NCBI GenBank assembly: GCA_937995755.1
Contig: CALKJD010000035.1
Coordinates: 1-64,000, forward strand
Direction: 5' to 3'
From: an uncultured Saprospiraceae bacterium
GTDB taxonomy: Bacteria > Bacteroidota > Bacteroidia > Chitinophagales > Saprospiraceae
Length of the DNA stretch: 64,000 bases
The notes beneath the pieces were generated by a model, which worked only from the letters and a program-made list of their open reading frames with translations, did no database searches and had not been told where the DNA came from. Both the position numbers and the translations under genes were made by a program. Numbering within the stretch: the first letter of the stretch is position 1; each line of letters opens with the position of its first letter. Below, piece by piece: positions 28,395 through 38,128 of this stretch.

Positions 28395-29534
28395 ATGACG
28401 AAATACATCATCACAATAATCACCATTTCCCTGCTTTTGGTAGCATGCCAGCCACAACAAGACGAGTTGACTATGAAGCGTGCAGAACTAAAAGAAAAAA
28501 CAGCATTATTAAGGACGCTTCAATCTGAAATAGATATACTTCATGAAGAGGTGGAGACATTATCTCCTGAAAAAAAGCGTGATAGCGTAATGGTCGAAGT
28601 AAGCCCTTTAGCCATTCAACCATTTAGCAGAAAAGTAAATATTCAAGGTTCAGTAATATCGGATGAAACGGTGTATGCTTCTAGTGAAATGGGAGGACGT
28701 ATACTCAGTGTCAATGTAAAGGAAGGTCAACAAATATCAAAAGGCGCTCTAGTAGCTACAGTAGATATGGAAACCATACAGCTGCAAATCAACGAGATGC
28801 AAACTACTCTTGATTTAGCAAATACCGTGTACGAAAGACAGAAGAAACTTTGGGATCAAGAGATAGGATCAGAAATACAATACTTACAAGCTAAAAACAA
28901 TAAAGAGAGACTGGAAAAATCGCTAGAAACGATGCGCAAGCAACTATCTAAGAGAAACATCTATGCACCGATTACTGGAGTGGTCAATAAAGAATATGCA
29001 TCCGCAGGTGAAGTAGCTGGACCAGGAACTCCGATAGTCGAAATACTAGATAGTCGTAAAATAAAAGTTAAGGCCGATGTACCTGAACAATATTTAGCTA
29101 CGATCAAAAAAGGACAAAAAGTGAAACTCTTTTTCCCTGCGCTTAATAAAGAAGTTGATTCGAAGGTTTCTCTTATAGGAGCTTCGATTGATCCTGCGAA
29201 TAGAACATTTGAAATCGAAATGAACCTTAATAACTCTAAAGGAATATATAAGCCTAATCTACTAACAGAAATAGAGTTTGTTGACTTCACTAAAGATGAA
29301 GCGATTGTAATTCCACTAGAGCTACTACAAGAAGAAGTATCTGGGAGAAAATACGTCTATGTATCTAAAAAAGACAAAGATGGAAGAGATATAGCTACTA
29401 AAGCATATGTCACATTAGGAGCCAGTTACGAAGGTTCAGTTGTGATAGAAGAAGGGTTATCTGCAGGAGATAAAATCGTCACTGTTGGTGGACGTAGTCT
29501 TGTAGCTGGAAATTACCTAGCTCCAAATATGTAA
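28395..29534 (+). CDS. RND efflux periplasmic adaptor lipoprotein
   Basis: This protein has 379 residues. A lipoprotein signal with lipobox LLVAC puts the lipidated Cys near residue 18. It is followed by a coiled-coil segment (about 28-60) before the usual fold. The membrane-fusion-protein fold is then seen: a biotinyl-lipoyl half (GGRILSVNVKEGQQISKGALVA near 100), an alpha-hairpin (about 125-185), the second lipoyl half (YAPITGVVNKEYASAGEVAGPGT) and a beta-barrel domain ending GRSLVAGNYLAP. It links the inner-membrane RND permease to the TolC channel. The extra N-terminal coiled coil is a small variation on the family. Confidence 0.92.
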   Translation: MTKYIITIITISLLLVACQPQQDELTMKRAELKEKTALLRTLQSEIDILHEEVETLSPEKKRDSVMVEVSPLAIQPFSRKVNIQGSVISDETVYASSEMGGRILSVNVKEGQQISKGALVATVDMETIQLQINEMQTTLDLANTVYERQKKLWDQEIGSEIQYLQAKNNKERLEKSLETMRKQLSKRNIYAPITGVVNKEYASAGEVAGPGTPIVEILDSRKIKVKADVPEQYLATIKKGQKVKLFFPALNKEVDSKVSLIGASIDPANRTFEIEMNLNNSKGIYKPNLLTEIEFVDFTKDEAIVIPLELLQEEVSGRKYVYVSKKDKDGRDIATKAYVTLGASYEGSVVIEEGLSAGDKIVTVGGRSLVAGNYLAPNM

Positions 29535-29566
29535 ATCGAATTTCTAATAACCATAGCATTACAACA

Positions 29567-32500
29567 ATGAAAAAGAAATTAAAAGAATTCGGTTTATCAT
29601 CCTTAGCTATTGATAATGCTACTAGTGTATTTCTAGTTGCATTTATGATATTGCTATTTGGATTACAATCGTACCAAAAAATGCCGAAGCAACAATATCC
29701 AGATGCTTCGATGCCTACCATATTTGTCAATACTCCACACTTTGGAAACTCAGCAGAAGAGATAGAAAATCTTATCTCTAGACCTATAGAACAAGAACTC
29801 GAAGGTGTAGAAGGAATTAAATCTGTCAACTCCACATCGATACAAGATTTCTCTGTGATCGTAGCAGAATTTGATGCATCTATGGAGATGAGTGAAGTAC
29901 TCCGCAAGACTAAAGATGCTGTAGACAAAGCTAAAAGTGAGCTACCGTCAGATCTTGAGCAAGACCCAGAAATACTAGAAATAAACTTCAGTGAAATACC
30001 TATTGTGACTGTCAATGTATCTGGAGATTATTCGCCAGATGATCTTCGTGCTTACGCAGAAAAACTAGAAGATAAAATCGAGCTCATCAAAGAAGTATCA
30101 GAGGTACAGATGCGAGGTGAGCAAGAGAGAGAAATGAAAATAGATGTTGATCTTAATAAGATGCAATCTCTCAAAGTTTCATTCACAGATATAGAAAATG
30201 CTGTGAAGTCTGAGAACTTAACCATGTCTGGAGGTGAAATTGTGCAAGGAGGATTTCGTAGAGCAGTACGTATCGTAGGACAATTTACAAGCGATACAGA
30301 GCTTGCGAATATTATCATAAAATCCGAGAAGCAAAGACCCATCTACCTTAAAGATATCGCTACAGTAGTATATGGTTATAAAGAAAGAACTAGCTATGCC
30401 AGATCTGATGGGTATCCTGTAATATCATTAGATGTAATCAAGCGTAAAGGAAAAAATCTACTTGCTGCGGCAGACGAACTTAAGATCGTAATTGATAAAG
30501 CAGTAAAAGAATTGCCTTCCGATCTTAAAGTCAGCTTATTTAATGACCAATCTGTAAACACAAGAAATGAAGTAAGCAATCTAGAGAACAGCATCATCTC
30601 TGGTGTCATCTTAGTTATCTTAGTATTACTCTTCTTCCTAGGATTACGTAATGCATCATTTGTAGGGATTGCGATACCTCTATCTATGTTAATGGGTATA
30701 CTGTTCTTATATGTATCAGGTACAACTATGAATATCGTAGTATTATTCTCTCTCATACTTGCTCTAGGGCTCTTAGTGGATAATGGTATCGTGGTGGTAG
30801 AAAACATCTATCGATATATGCAGGATGGATACTCTGGTACAGAAGCGGCCAAATATGGAACAGGAGAAGTAGCATGGCCCATTATAGCTTCTACAGCCAC
30901 AACGTTAGCTGCTTTTCTACCTTTAGCCTTTTGGCCAGGAATAATGGGTGAGTTTATGAAATTTATGCCGATCACACTTATGTTGGTTCTTGGGTCATCA
31001 TTATTTGTAGCCTTAGTGATCAATCCGGTATTGACGTCTAGATTTATGAAAGTAGATGAGCAAGCCGACGAAAGAGCAGAGTATCTAGCTAAGAGAAAAA
31101 ATGTTATAATTGGAATCGTCATCATGTTGCTCATGGCTGTTGCTGGTCATATAATCAGAGTAGAATGGATCCGTAACCTTATGGCTATAGCCGCTGGAAT
31201 TAGTGCGCTCAACTTCTTTGTATTGAGACCAGGCGCATTTGCATTTCAAAATGGTATGATGCCGAGACTTGAAAGAATCTACAATAGGTTTGTCACTTTC
31301 GCATTGGATGGAAAGAAACCAATAGCTTTTTTCTTAGGAACATTCGTACTTTTAATTGCCTCATTCATCCTGTTTGGAATCAAGACTCCTAAGGTGACTT
31401 TCTTCCCTTCAGCAGATCCTATTTACATCAATACATTCGTAGAATTACCACTAGGAGTAGATATAGAAAAGACAAATGAAATCACCAAAGAAGTCGAAAC
31501 GAAGATACTGCAGATACTCGAAAAGAACGAGCAAATCGTAGAAGCGGTATTGACACAGATTGGAGAGAATACATCTGATCCAAATCAACCACCGGAGCCA
31601 GGACTAACACCACATAAAGCTCGTATCACAATTAACTTTGTACCAACGCAAGAAAGAGGTGGTGTATCTACTAGAGAAATACTTAATGAAATACGAAGCA
31701 GCATAAAAAACTATGCAGGCGTAAAAATATTTGTCGATAAAAACGCAGATGGACCACCAACAGGTAAGCCTATCAATCTAGAAATACGTGGAGATAATAT
31801 AGATACACTCGTTACACTTACAGCTAGAGTAAAAGCATTTATAGACAACCTACCTATCAAAGGTATCGAAGGGCTCAATGCAGATGTAAATATCGGTAAG
31901 CCAGAATTACTGATAGATATTGATAGAGCTGCTGCTAGAAGATATGAGCTATCCACCTATAGTATCTCAGATGCATTGCGTACCTCAGTCTTTGGTAAGG
32001 AAGTAAGTAAATACAAAGATGGAGAAGATGAGTATCCTATTATGCTTAGGCTATCCGAACAATATCGTAACGATGAAAACAAACTGATCAATCAAAAAAT
32101 TACATTCCGTAATCCTGCGAATGGTCAAATCGTACAAGTGCCTATGTCAGCAGTAGCCACATTTAACTACTCGACTACTTATAGTAGTATCCGAAGGTTA
32201 GATGGCCAACGTGTCATTACACTTAGCTCCAATCTCCTGGATGGATATAATGCCAATGAGATTGTAACTGCATTACAAGATCAGATGAGCGAATTTAATT
32301 TCCCTGATGGATACACATATGAATTTACTGGAGAACAACAGCAACAAGCTGAAGACATGGCATTCCTTGGGGGGGCCTTATTACTTGCTGTTTTCTTGAT
32401 ATTTATTATTCTAGTTACGCAGTTCAACAGTATTATCAGTCCATTCATAGTGATACTGTCTATTGTATTTAGTCTAATAGGTGTACTCCTTGGTTATGTA

Positions 32501-32986
32501 ATTACAGGCAGTACTATCTCTGTAATATTTACTGGAGTAGGTATAATATCTCTCGCTGGTGTCGTTGTAAACAATGCTATTGTACTGATAGATTATATCA
32601 ATTTATTGGTCAGAAAAAAATCAGATGAATTAGGGTTAACTACTACGGATGATTTACCGTATCACGAAATAAAGGCGAGTATCATCGAAGCTGGAGGGAC
32701 AAGATTAAGACCTGTACTGCTTACAGCAATTACGACGGTACTCGGACTGATACCACTTGCTCTTGGAATCAATTTTAACTTCTTTACCTTAGTCTCAGAA
32801 TTAGATCCACAATATTTTTCTGGTGGAGACAACACTGCGATGTGGGGACCGATGGCATGGACCATCATATACGGATTAAGCTTTGCTACCTTCCTTACAC
32901 TAGTCGTAATACCTGTTATGTATTGGTTGGCTTATAGAACGAAGATGTTGTTTGTAAAGAGAAAAGCAGCTACACAATTGAAGTAG
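29567..32986 (+). CDS. RND-family efflux permease, AcrB/MexB-like
   Basis: This inner-membrane proton antiporter has 1139 residues and twelve membrane helices with two large periplasmic loops. Family signatures are YPDASMPTIFVNTPHFGNSAEEIENLISRPIE near residue 45, the transmembrane-4 proton-relay region LALGLLVDNGIVVVENIYR near 400, and GVVVNNAIVLIDYINLL in the second half near 1000. There is an insertion near residues 505-550, a second pair of hydrophobic segments before TM7, compared with AcrB. A cytosolic-side insertion before the final helices carries LVSELDPQYFSGGDNT. With the tetR, tolC and adaptor genes it completes a tripartite pump. The substrate is unknown; the sequence is closer to the Bacteroidota multidrug (HAE1-like) class than to the metal-exporting CusA class. 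Confidence 0.93.
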   Translation: MKKKLKEFGLSSLAIDNATSVFLVAFMILLFGLQSYQKMPKQQYPDASMPTIFVNTPHFGNSAEEIENLISRPIEQELEGVEGIKSVNSTSIQDFSVIVAEFDASMEMSEVLRKTKDAVDKAKSELPSDLEQDPEILEINFSEIPIVTVNVSGDYSPDDLRAYAEKLEDKIELIKEVSEVQMRGEQEREMKIDVDLNKMQSLKVSFTDIENAVKSENLTMSGGEIVQGGFRRAVRIVGQFTSDTELANIIIKSEKQRPIYLKDIATVVYGYKERTSYARSDGYPVISLDVIKRKGKNLLAAADELKIVIDKAVKELPSDLKVSLFNDQSVNTRNEVSNLENSIISGVILVILVLLFFLGLRNASFVGIAIPLSMLMGILFLYVSGTTMNIVVLFSLILALGLLVDNGIVVVENIYRYMQDGYSGTEAAKYGTGEVAWPIIASTATTLAAFLPLAFWPGIMGEFMKFMPITLMLVLGSSLFVALVINPVLTSRFMKVDEQADERAEYLAKRKNVIIGIVIMLLMAVAGHIIRVEWIRNLMAIAAGISALNFFVLRPGAFAFQNGMMPRLERIYNRFVTFALDGKKPIAFFLGTFVLLIASFILFGIKTPKVTFFPSADPIYINTFVELPLGVDIEKTNEITKEVETKILQILEKNEQIVEAVLTQIGENTSDPNQPPEPGLTPHKARITINFVPTQERGGVSTREILNEIRSSIKNYAGVKIFVDKNADGPPTGKPINLEIRGDNIDTLVTLTARVKAFIDNLPIKGIEGLNADVNIGKPELLIDIDRAAARRYELSTYSISDALRTSVFGKEVSKYKDGEDEYPIMLRLSEQYRNDENKLINQKITFRNPANGQIVQVPMSAVATFNYSTTYSSIRRLDGQRVITLSSNLLDGYNANEIVTALQDQMSEFNFPDGYTYEFTGEQQQQAEDMAFLGGALLLAVFLIFIILVTQFNSIISPFIVILSIVFSLIGVLLGYVITGSTISVIFTGVGIISLAGVVVNNAIVLIDYINLLVRKKSDELGLTTTDDLPYHEIKASIIEAGGTRLRPVLLTAITTVLGLIPLALGINFNFFTLVSELDPQYFSGGDNTAMWGPMAWTIIYGLSFATFLTLVVIPVMYWLAYRTKMLFVKRKAATQLK

Positions 32987-33010
32987 TTTCTTAGCAAAAT
33001 ATATTTTCGG

Positions 33011-33046
33011 AAGGCTTTCACTTATTGAGTGGAAGCCTTTTTTTTT
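33011..33046 (+). terminator. intrinsic terminator of the efflux operon
   Basis: AAGGCTTTCAC (33011-33021) pairs with GTGGAAGCCTT (33029-33039), with one G-T wobble, around a 7-base loop. It runs into an uninterrupted T-tract. Confidence 0.9.
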
Positions 33047-33512
33047 GTATCTAATTTATTTTACTAATAACCAAATCTATTGAAAATTTACCTTCAAACA
33101 CTTCTACCCACCTATCTTTTAGCAGTTGAGCATGAAAATCAATCATTTTTAACATGTACTAAACTAACACACTATTGGTCTTAACAATGAAGTGATTTAA
33201 AAACTAGTGTTAAAGTTAGTTGTAAGTGCTTGTTTTTCAAGATGAGGCAATTTTTGAAATTCATAGTCATAGCTATGGGTTGATAAAATGCTGAAATATT
33301 GAGAATCAATGACTTGCTAATCAATTAACAATACGTTCTTCAATCACTTCAATGTCAATTTTAACACATCTACTTATCACTATAAGTTAATATAGACGTA
33401 AAATTCCCTTAGGTACTTAATATATAATAATCGACGTCTTTCCGAAAAGGTCTAATTAGTTACATGAAAATAGTATTATTGCATTATTCATCTTTGGGTT
33501 GGCCCCAAATAA
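33047..33512. other. long AT-rich intergenic region upstream of the sigma factor gene
   Basis: There is no gene here. It holds one arm (33262-33299) of a diverged inverted repeat whose partner lies beyond the anti-sigma gene. It also holds TCTTTTAGCAG-type sequence at 33102-33126 resembling a palindrome at 38229-38257. A near-consensus -7 box CATCTTTG sits at 33489-33496 (one mismatch to TAnnTTTG), the probable promoter of the sigma factor gene. Confidence 0.5.
33262..33299 (+). repeat. left arm of inverted repeat flanking the sigma/anti-sigma pair
   Basis: The core TAGCTATGGGTTGATAAAAT continues into GCTGAA. It matches the reverse complement of 34868-34900 (TAGCTATGGGTTGGTGAAAT, then ACTGAA) with a handful of mismatches over about 33 bases. 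The two arms bracket the sigma and anti-sigma genes. Confidence 0.55.
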
Positions 33513-33530
33513 ACGGCAAATAATATCGCA

Positions 33531-34094
33531 TTAGACGAAGAAATATTAAGATCCATACGTATAGGCGGAAAAGCTAGAAGAGATGCGATAGAAACCCTAT
33601 TTCATGCTCACCAAGGTATGATGCATACGATCAAAACCAGACTCAACATGTCTTCCGAGTTAATTAAAGACGCGTATGCAGACTCGATATCTACTATCAT
33701 TTGGAACATAGATACTCAAGTATTTAAAGGTGATTCCAAACTCAGTACCTACCTTTATAAAATATTATATAACAAATCAGTGGACCTTTTGAGACATAGT
33801 TCGACTTATAAAAACGAAGCCTATGTAGAACTAACTGATGATATTCCTCAAGAAGCCACTTCTGACATTTCTCGGCAACTAGAAATAAAATTAGATGTTG
33901 AAAAAGTGAAAGAAGAAATTCTACAATTAGGAAATCCTTGTAATGCCATAATTTTAGACTGGGCTTACTGGGGTTATAGTATGGCGGAAATCGCTACTCG
34001 GAATGGTATTGAGAGTGCGGATAAAGTGAAAAAGAAGAAATACAATTGCCTGCAAAAATTACGATCTTTATTGAAGTCTAAAGGAATAGAATAA
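33531..34094 (+). CDS. ECF-type RNA polymerase sigma factor, start codon unclear
   Basis: From the first ATG (33618) the protein is 158 residues, but the reading frame upstream is clearly coding. From 33531 it reads LDEEILRSIRIGGKARRDAI, then ETLFHAHQG, the normal beginning of sigma region 2 in this family. There is no in-frame ATG, GTG or TTG between the TAA at 33510 and 33618, so initiation may use ATC at 33525 or another rare codon; the coordinate given marks where homology begins. Region 2 (DSISTIIWNIDTQVFKGDSKLSTYLYKILYNK) and region 4 with its helix-turn-helix (GYSMAEIATRNGIESADKVKKKKYNCLQKL) are both present. It is followed after 2 bases by an anti-sigma-like membrane protein and then a CHAT protein. 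Confidence 0.82.
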   Translation, partial: LDEEILRSIRIGGKARRDAIETLFHAHQGMMHTIKTRLNMSSELIKDAYADSISTIIWNIDTQVFKGDSKLSTYLYKILYNKSVDLLRHSSTYKNEAYVELTDDIPQEATSDISRQLEIKLDVEKVKEEILQLGNPCNAIILDWAYWGYSMAEIATRNGIESADKVKKKKYNCLQKLRSLLKSKGIE

Positions 34095-34096
34095 TT

Positions 34097-34819
34097 ATGG
34101 AAAAGAATGAAGCTGTTTTCGAAGCTTACTTTTCGGGTACATTATCAGAAAAGGAAATTCAGCAATTCAATGCTGAACTGGATTCTAATATGAAATTTCA
34201 AAAAGAATACAACTTTTTCCTGTCCGTAAAAAAAGCTGCTGCTAACATTGAACGCGATAATATGCGTTGCAAATTGAAGGCCGTCAACTTAGAAGAATCC
34301 ATCGAAAAACCAACTAGAAAAACAAATTCCCCCAATACTGTCAAAAATACTATTTCCTGGATTATAGGAGTGGGAATCATCTTATCCATCATCTATGTTA
34401 TTTTTCAAACTCTCAGCAACACAAATGAACCCGCGAAATTGTATGCCTCCTATTTTGACATATACCAAGTACAATCAGCTAGAGGTACAGATACTGATCC
34501 AATAAAAACAATGTACAGTGAAGGCAATTACAAGGGTTTTATTTCGAAGGTGAAAGCCATTGATAAATCACCAGAAGTCAATATGATGTTGGCCAATGCA
34601 TATATTCAATCTGATGCATTTACCTTGGCCCAAAATACATTATTACAAATTACGGATGAAAGCGCTTTACGAGATCAAAAGTACTGGTATTTGGGACTAC
34701 TTCAATTGAAACAAGGTCATAAAGTAGAAGCAATTTCGTATTTTCAACATTTGCAGTCAATCAGTCAATATAAAAAATCTCAGATCGAAGATATTCTATT
34801 AAAATTAACAAAGAAGTAA
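34097..34819 (+). CDS. single-pass membrane anti-sigma-like protein with periplasmic repeat domain
   Basis: This protein has 240 residues. The cytoplasmic N-terminus resembles anti-sigma domains without zinc ligands: FEAYFSGTLSEKEIQQFNAEL (about 8-28), then EYNFFLSVKKAA. One membrane helix covers about 86-105 (ISWIIGVGIILSIIYVIFQ). The C-terminal half would be periplasmic and contains TPR-like helices (MMLANAYIQSDAFTLAQNTLLQ, then YWYLGLLQLKQGHKVEAISYFQHL). It starts 2 bases after the sigma factor stop, the classic sigma/anti-sigma arrangement. It is expected to hold the sigma factor at the membrane until a periplasmic signal or protease acts. The assignment rests on the motif, topology and gene order. 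Confidence 0.72.
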   Translation: MEKNEAVFEAYFSGTLSEKEIQQFNAELDSNMKFQKEYNFFLSVKKAAANIERDNMRCKLKAVNLEESIEKPTRKTNSPNTVKNTISWIIGVGIILSIIYVIFQTLSNTNEPAKLYASYFDIYQVQSARGTDTDPIKTMYSEGNYKGFISKVKAIDKSPEVNMMLANAYIQSDAFTLAQNTLLQITDESALRDQKYWYLGLLQLKQGHKVEAISYFQHLQSISQYKKSQIEDILLKLTKK

Positions 34820-34867
34820 TTTAGTAAAGCATTATTAATTTCCTCGTAAGCCTTTGACTATCACCAC

Positions 34868-34900
34868 TTCAGTATTTCACCAACCCATAGCTAAAGCTAT
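34868..34900 (-). repeat. right arm of inverted repeat flanking the sigma/anti-sigma pair
   Basis: This is the reverse-complement partner of the arm at 33262-33299. It also contains a small palindrome, ATAGCT-AA-AGCTAT (34887-34900). It lies in the 174-base gap before the CHAT gene. Confidence 0.55.
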
Positions 34901-34993
34901 TAATTTTAAAAAATCCTTCACCTATAAAACCACAAACCGACTATTAATTATCACAATAGCTCTTAAATCATTTCCAATCAAAATCCCCTTTTT

Positions 34994-37900
34994 GTGAATT
35001 TTCGCTCCTTTGTATTAGTTCTTAACTTCCTGTTTGCAATTGTTTACGCGGCATTCAGTCAGAACAATGTTGATCAGTTATTTAAACAAGCAGAATCATT
35101 TGCTAATAATCGCGATTATGAAAAAAGTAATGATCTTTATAATGAGATTATAGCTAGCTACACTAAAGTCGAAAATTGGTTAAAATACTACGAAACTCGA
35201 TATGCTATAACGTATAATTATATAGATCTCTATCAATTTGAGTTAGCAAAATTAGAAATTGAAGAAGCAATTCAACATTTTGAGAGAAACTACAAGGATA
35301 CGTTCGATATCATACAGCCACGACTGTATCATGCCGCTGGTAAAGTGTATCTAGAACTGCACCAATATGAAAAAGCGATCACAAACAATAGATTAGCTAT
35401 GCAGTATTATCAGCAAGTCACTGACAATACACAGCGGATGAAGTATACAAGCTACATGTATAACAATATAGGGGCGGTATATAAGCGAAAACGATCTATG
35501 GATAGTGCTTTAGTATATTTTAAAAAAGCACTCCCACTAAAAATAGAATCCCTTGGTAAAAACTCTAATAGTACATTACGTACTATCAAATCCATTGCTG
35601 GAATTTATCAAGATTGGGGACAACTGGACAGAGCCATAGAAACACAAACGATCGCGTTGGATGGCGCACTCGAAGAAGGCAATTTGGACGCAGAAGCTAA
35701 AGCGTACAATGGCTTATCACAAATGTATCAGCGCAAGAAAGATTACGAGTCTGCCAAATTGTATATATCAAAGTCCATGGAAATCTATAAATCAATGGGC
35801 TCCGAAAACCTTATAGATGTAGCACATAGCTATCATCAAATGGGCAATGTCCTTGAAGCCGAAAAGGCACATCAAGAATCAATAGAATGGTACTCAACTG
35901 CTAAAAAAATGTATCGTGAAATTCATAATGGCAAACCAAGTTATCCAGAAGGAAATTCGACAATGACCCTAGGCAAAGCTTATAACTTTTTAGCAGAACA
36001 ATTAGAAGCCACATCCCTTGACATTGATGGTAATACTGCGGAAGTTCGAAAATTAAGAGCCAAAGCATTAGAATACTATGAAGAGAATGAACAAATATAT
36101 ACAGCTTCTATTTCGAAAGACCATGCACGCTGGATCGAATTATGGTTGAGTAAAGGCGTTTGTCTTATAGAAAATCTTGATACACTGGGTGCAAATGAAT
36201 TATTTCAAAAAGCTTATGACCGAGCGTACTTAGCGGCTCCCAACAAGAGCTATGACCGCTCCTTAGCCTGTCTAAACTTAGCACGCACGACGAAAAACAT
36301 ACCCAAAGCATTGGATTTATATCAGCAAGGACTATGGGAACTCTCCAACGGATGGGAGTATTCTTCCATCGATGACAATCCCACTGCTGAGCAAGTGTTT
36401 TATGAAGATTGGTCTGTTCAAATCATGTACAACAAGGCTGAAAGAATTCGACAATTGGCTCTTTCACAAAAGGATCCCAAATTGCTACTTTCAGGTATCA
36501 AAAGCATCAATGCAGCCGACAAATTACTTGCCGAATCGAGAGCCTCATTTTTAACTACCTCGGCTAAGATCTTTCTTGGTAGAAAAGGACACGATGTATA
36601 CTCAAAAGGAGTAGAATTATGTTATGACCTTAAAAATCAAGAAGCTCAGGCTTTTGAGTTTATTGAAAAAGATAAGGGATTGGTGCTATTAGAAGCTTTA
36701 CATTCTGGCAATCGAATTCATGATGTCATGGTTGCCGATAGTATATCTAATAAACTCCAGCGTATTTCATCCAAGATTGCAGAATTAACGGCGAATCAAA
36801 ATCAATTTAAAAACAGCGAAAAATTGTCAACTATAGGTGCTGAAATTTTTGATTTGGAACAGGAGAGAAAAGCAATCAAAGCATTAATTAAAAAGCAATA
36901 TCCTATCACCTCTCGAATAAGCGAACAAAGCCAAATCAGAAAACTAGAAGAGGTGCAAGAAAAGCTATATGAAAATGAAGTGATATACGAATATGCTCAG
37001 AGCGACCATCATCTATACATCTTAAAAATTGCAAAGAGCAGTAGCCAACTTTACAAAGAAGACATACGCAACTATACAAAAGAACTTGACGAATTACTAA
37101 TGTTAATTTCAGACGAAGATATTGCTATAAACAAAAGTAATTCGCCAGAGGTATGGAATAAATTTCAAAAGCTTTCTCACCACTTATTCCAAATATTATT
37201 ACCAGACTATTTACATGAAGATTTATTGATTATTCCTGATGGAAAATTAAATTATTTGCCTTTCGAACTGCTTTTAACCCAACCTTATTCAGGAGAGCAA
37301 ATTAATTATAGTCAGCTACCCTACTTACTAAAGACAGCGATAATTAAATATGCATTTTCGAGTACTTTGCATTATGCTTATGTAGACAACAAAAGCGATT
37401 CGCAAGGTAATCTATTGGCTATAGCCCCATCATATCCAGCAAGTCCATCAGGTATATTAGCAAGTAGATCAGGTTTCACTTCCTTAGCTCATACTGAAAA
37501 AGAAGCCAGTTCTATTAGTGAAATTATGAATGGTGAATATCTATTCGATAAAGAAGCTACAGTAGAAAACTTTAAGGAAAGAGTGAGTGATTATAAGATA
37601 TTACACCTCGCTATGCATGCCTATACACATGATAAAGATCCTATGTTATCTGGAATGGTGTTTTCGAAATCCAAAACAGACAACATCTTACATGCTCATG
37701 AGCTGTACAACATGAATATTCCATGCGACTTAGTGGTTCTGAGTGCCTGTAACACAGGTCTAGGCCAATATCAAGAAGGCGAAGGAGTTATGTCTTTAGG
37801 AAGAGCGTTTCGACATGCTGGAACGAATAATATCGTTATGAGTTTATGGCAAGCCCATGACGAATCAACGAGTAAAATCATGGAAGGATTCTATAGAAAT

Positions 37901-38128
37901 CTCGGCAATGGTGAGCATAAAGCGAAGGCATTGCGAGATGCCAAAATCAGTTACCTTAATTCGAGTAGCCATGCCTTTCCATATTTCTGGAGTTCCTTTG
38001 TATTACTGGGCGATGATAAACCATTGGATATTTCAAGTAATGATCATACTTGGCTCTATACATGTTTAGCGGTTGTACTCCTTTTTCTTATTGTCAGATT
38101 CTATAAGTTTAAAAAATCTAACGACTAG
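34994..38128 (+). CDS. membrane-anchored periplasmic TPR-CHAT protease
   Basis: This protein has 1044 residues from a GTG start that gives a good signal peptide (about 1-22, ending AAFSQ). Residues about 25-480 are tetratricopeptide repeats (for example YNNIGAVYKRKRSMDSALVYFKKAL and LSQMYQRKKDYESAKLYISKSM). A coiled linker covers about 570-670. A CHAT caspase-like domain covers about 720-1010. The catalytic dyad is visible as His875 in LAMHAYTHD and Cys919 in LSACNTG, followed by the conserved LGRAFRHAG and SLWQAHDEST. A C-terminal membrane helix (WLYTCLAVVLLFLIVRFY) and basic tail anchor it. Signal peptide plus tail anchor place the protease in the periplasm. It sits downstream of the ECF sigma and anti-sigma-like genes, so that protein's periplasmic part is a natural substrate candidate. 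Confidence 0.88.
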   Translation: MNFRSFVLVLNFLFAIVYAAFSQNNVDQLFKQAESFANNRDYEKSNDLYNEIIASYTKVENWLKYYETRYAITYNYIDLYQFELAKLEIEEAIQHFERNYKDTFDIIQPRLYHAAGKVYLELHQYEKAITNNRLAMQYYQQVTDNTQRMKYTSYMYNNIGAVYKRKRSMDSALVYFKKALPLKIESLGKNSNSTLRTIKSIAGIYQDWGQLDRAIETQTIALDGALEEGNLDAEAKAYNGLSQMYQRKKDYESAKLYISKSMEIYKSMGSENLIDVAHSYHQMGNVLEAEKAHQESIEWYSTAKKMYREIHNGKPSYPEGNSTMTLGKAYNFLAEQLEATSLDIDGNTAEVRKLRAKALEYYEENEQIYTASISKDHARWIELWLSKGVCLIENLDTLGANELFQKAYDRAYLAAPNKSYDRSLACLNLARTTKNIPKALDLYQQGLWELSNGWEYSSIDDNPTAEQVFYEDWSVQIMYNKAERIRQLALSQKDPKLLLSGIKSINAADKLLAESRASFLTTSAKIFLGRKGHDVYSKGVELCYDLKNQEAQAFEFIEKDKGLVLLEALHSGNRIHDVMVADSISNKLQRISSKIAELTANQNQFKNSEKLSTIGAEIFDLEQERKAIKALIKKQYPITSRISEQSQIRKLEEVQEKLYENEVIYEYAQSDHHLYILKIAKSSSQLYKEDIRNYTKELDELLMLISDEDIAINKSNSPEVWNKFQKLSHHLFQILLPDYLHEDLLIIPDGKLNYLPFELLLTQPYSGEQINYSQLPYLLKTAIIKYAFSSTLHYAYVDNKSDSQGNLLAIAPSYPASPSGILASRSGFTSLAHTEKEASSISEIMNGEYLFDKEATVENFKERVSDYKILHLAMHAYTHDKDPMLSGMVFSKSKTDNILHAHELYNMNIPCDLVVLSACNTGLGQYQEGEGVMSLGRAFRHAGTNNIVMSLWQAHDESTSKIMEGFYRNLGNGEHKAKALRDAKISYLNSSSHAFPYFWSSFVLLGDDKPLDISSNDHTWLYTCLAVVLLFLIVRFYKFKKSND

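Noticed and set aside
33464-33523. Short frame MKIVLLHYSSLGWPQINGK just before the sigma factor
   Set aside because: It ends at TAA in a different frame from the sigma factor, is only 19 codons long and could join it only by a frameshift for which there is no slippery site.
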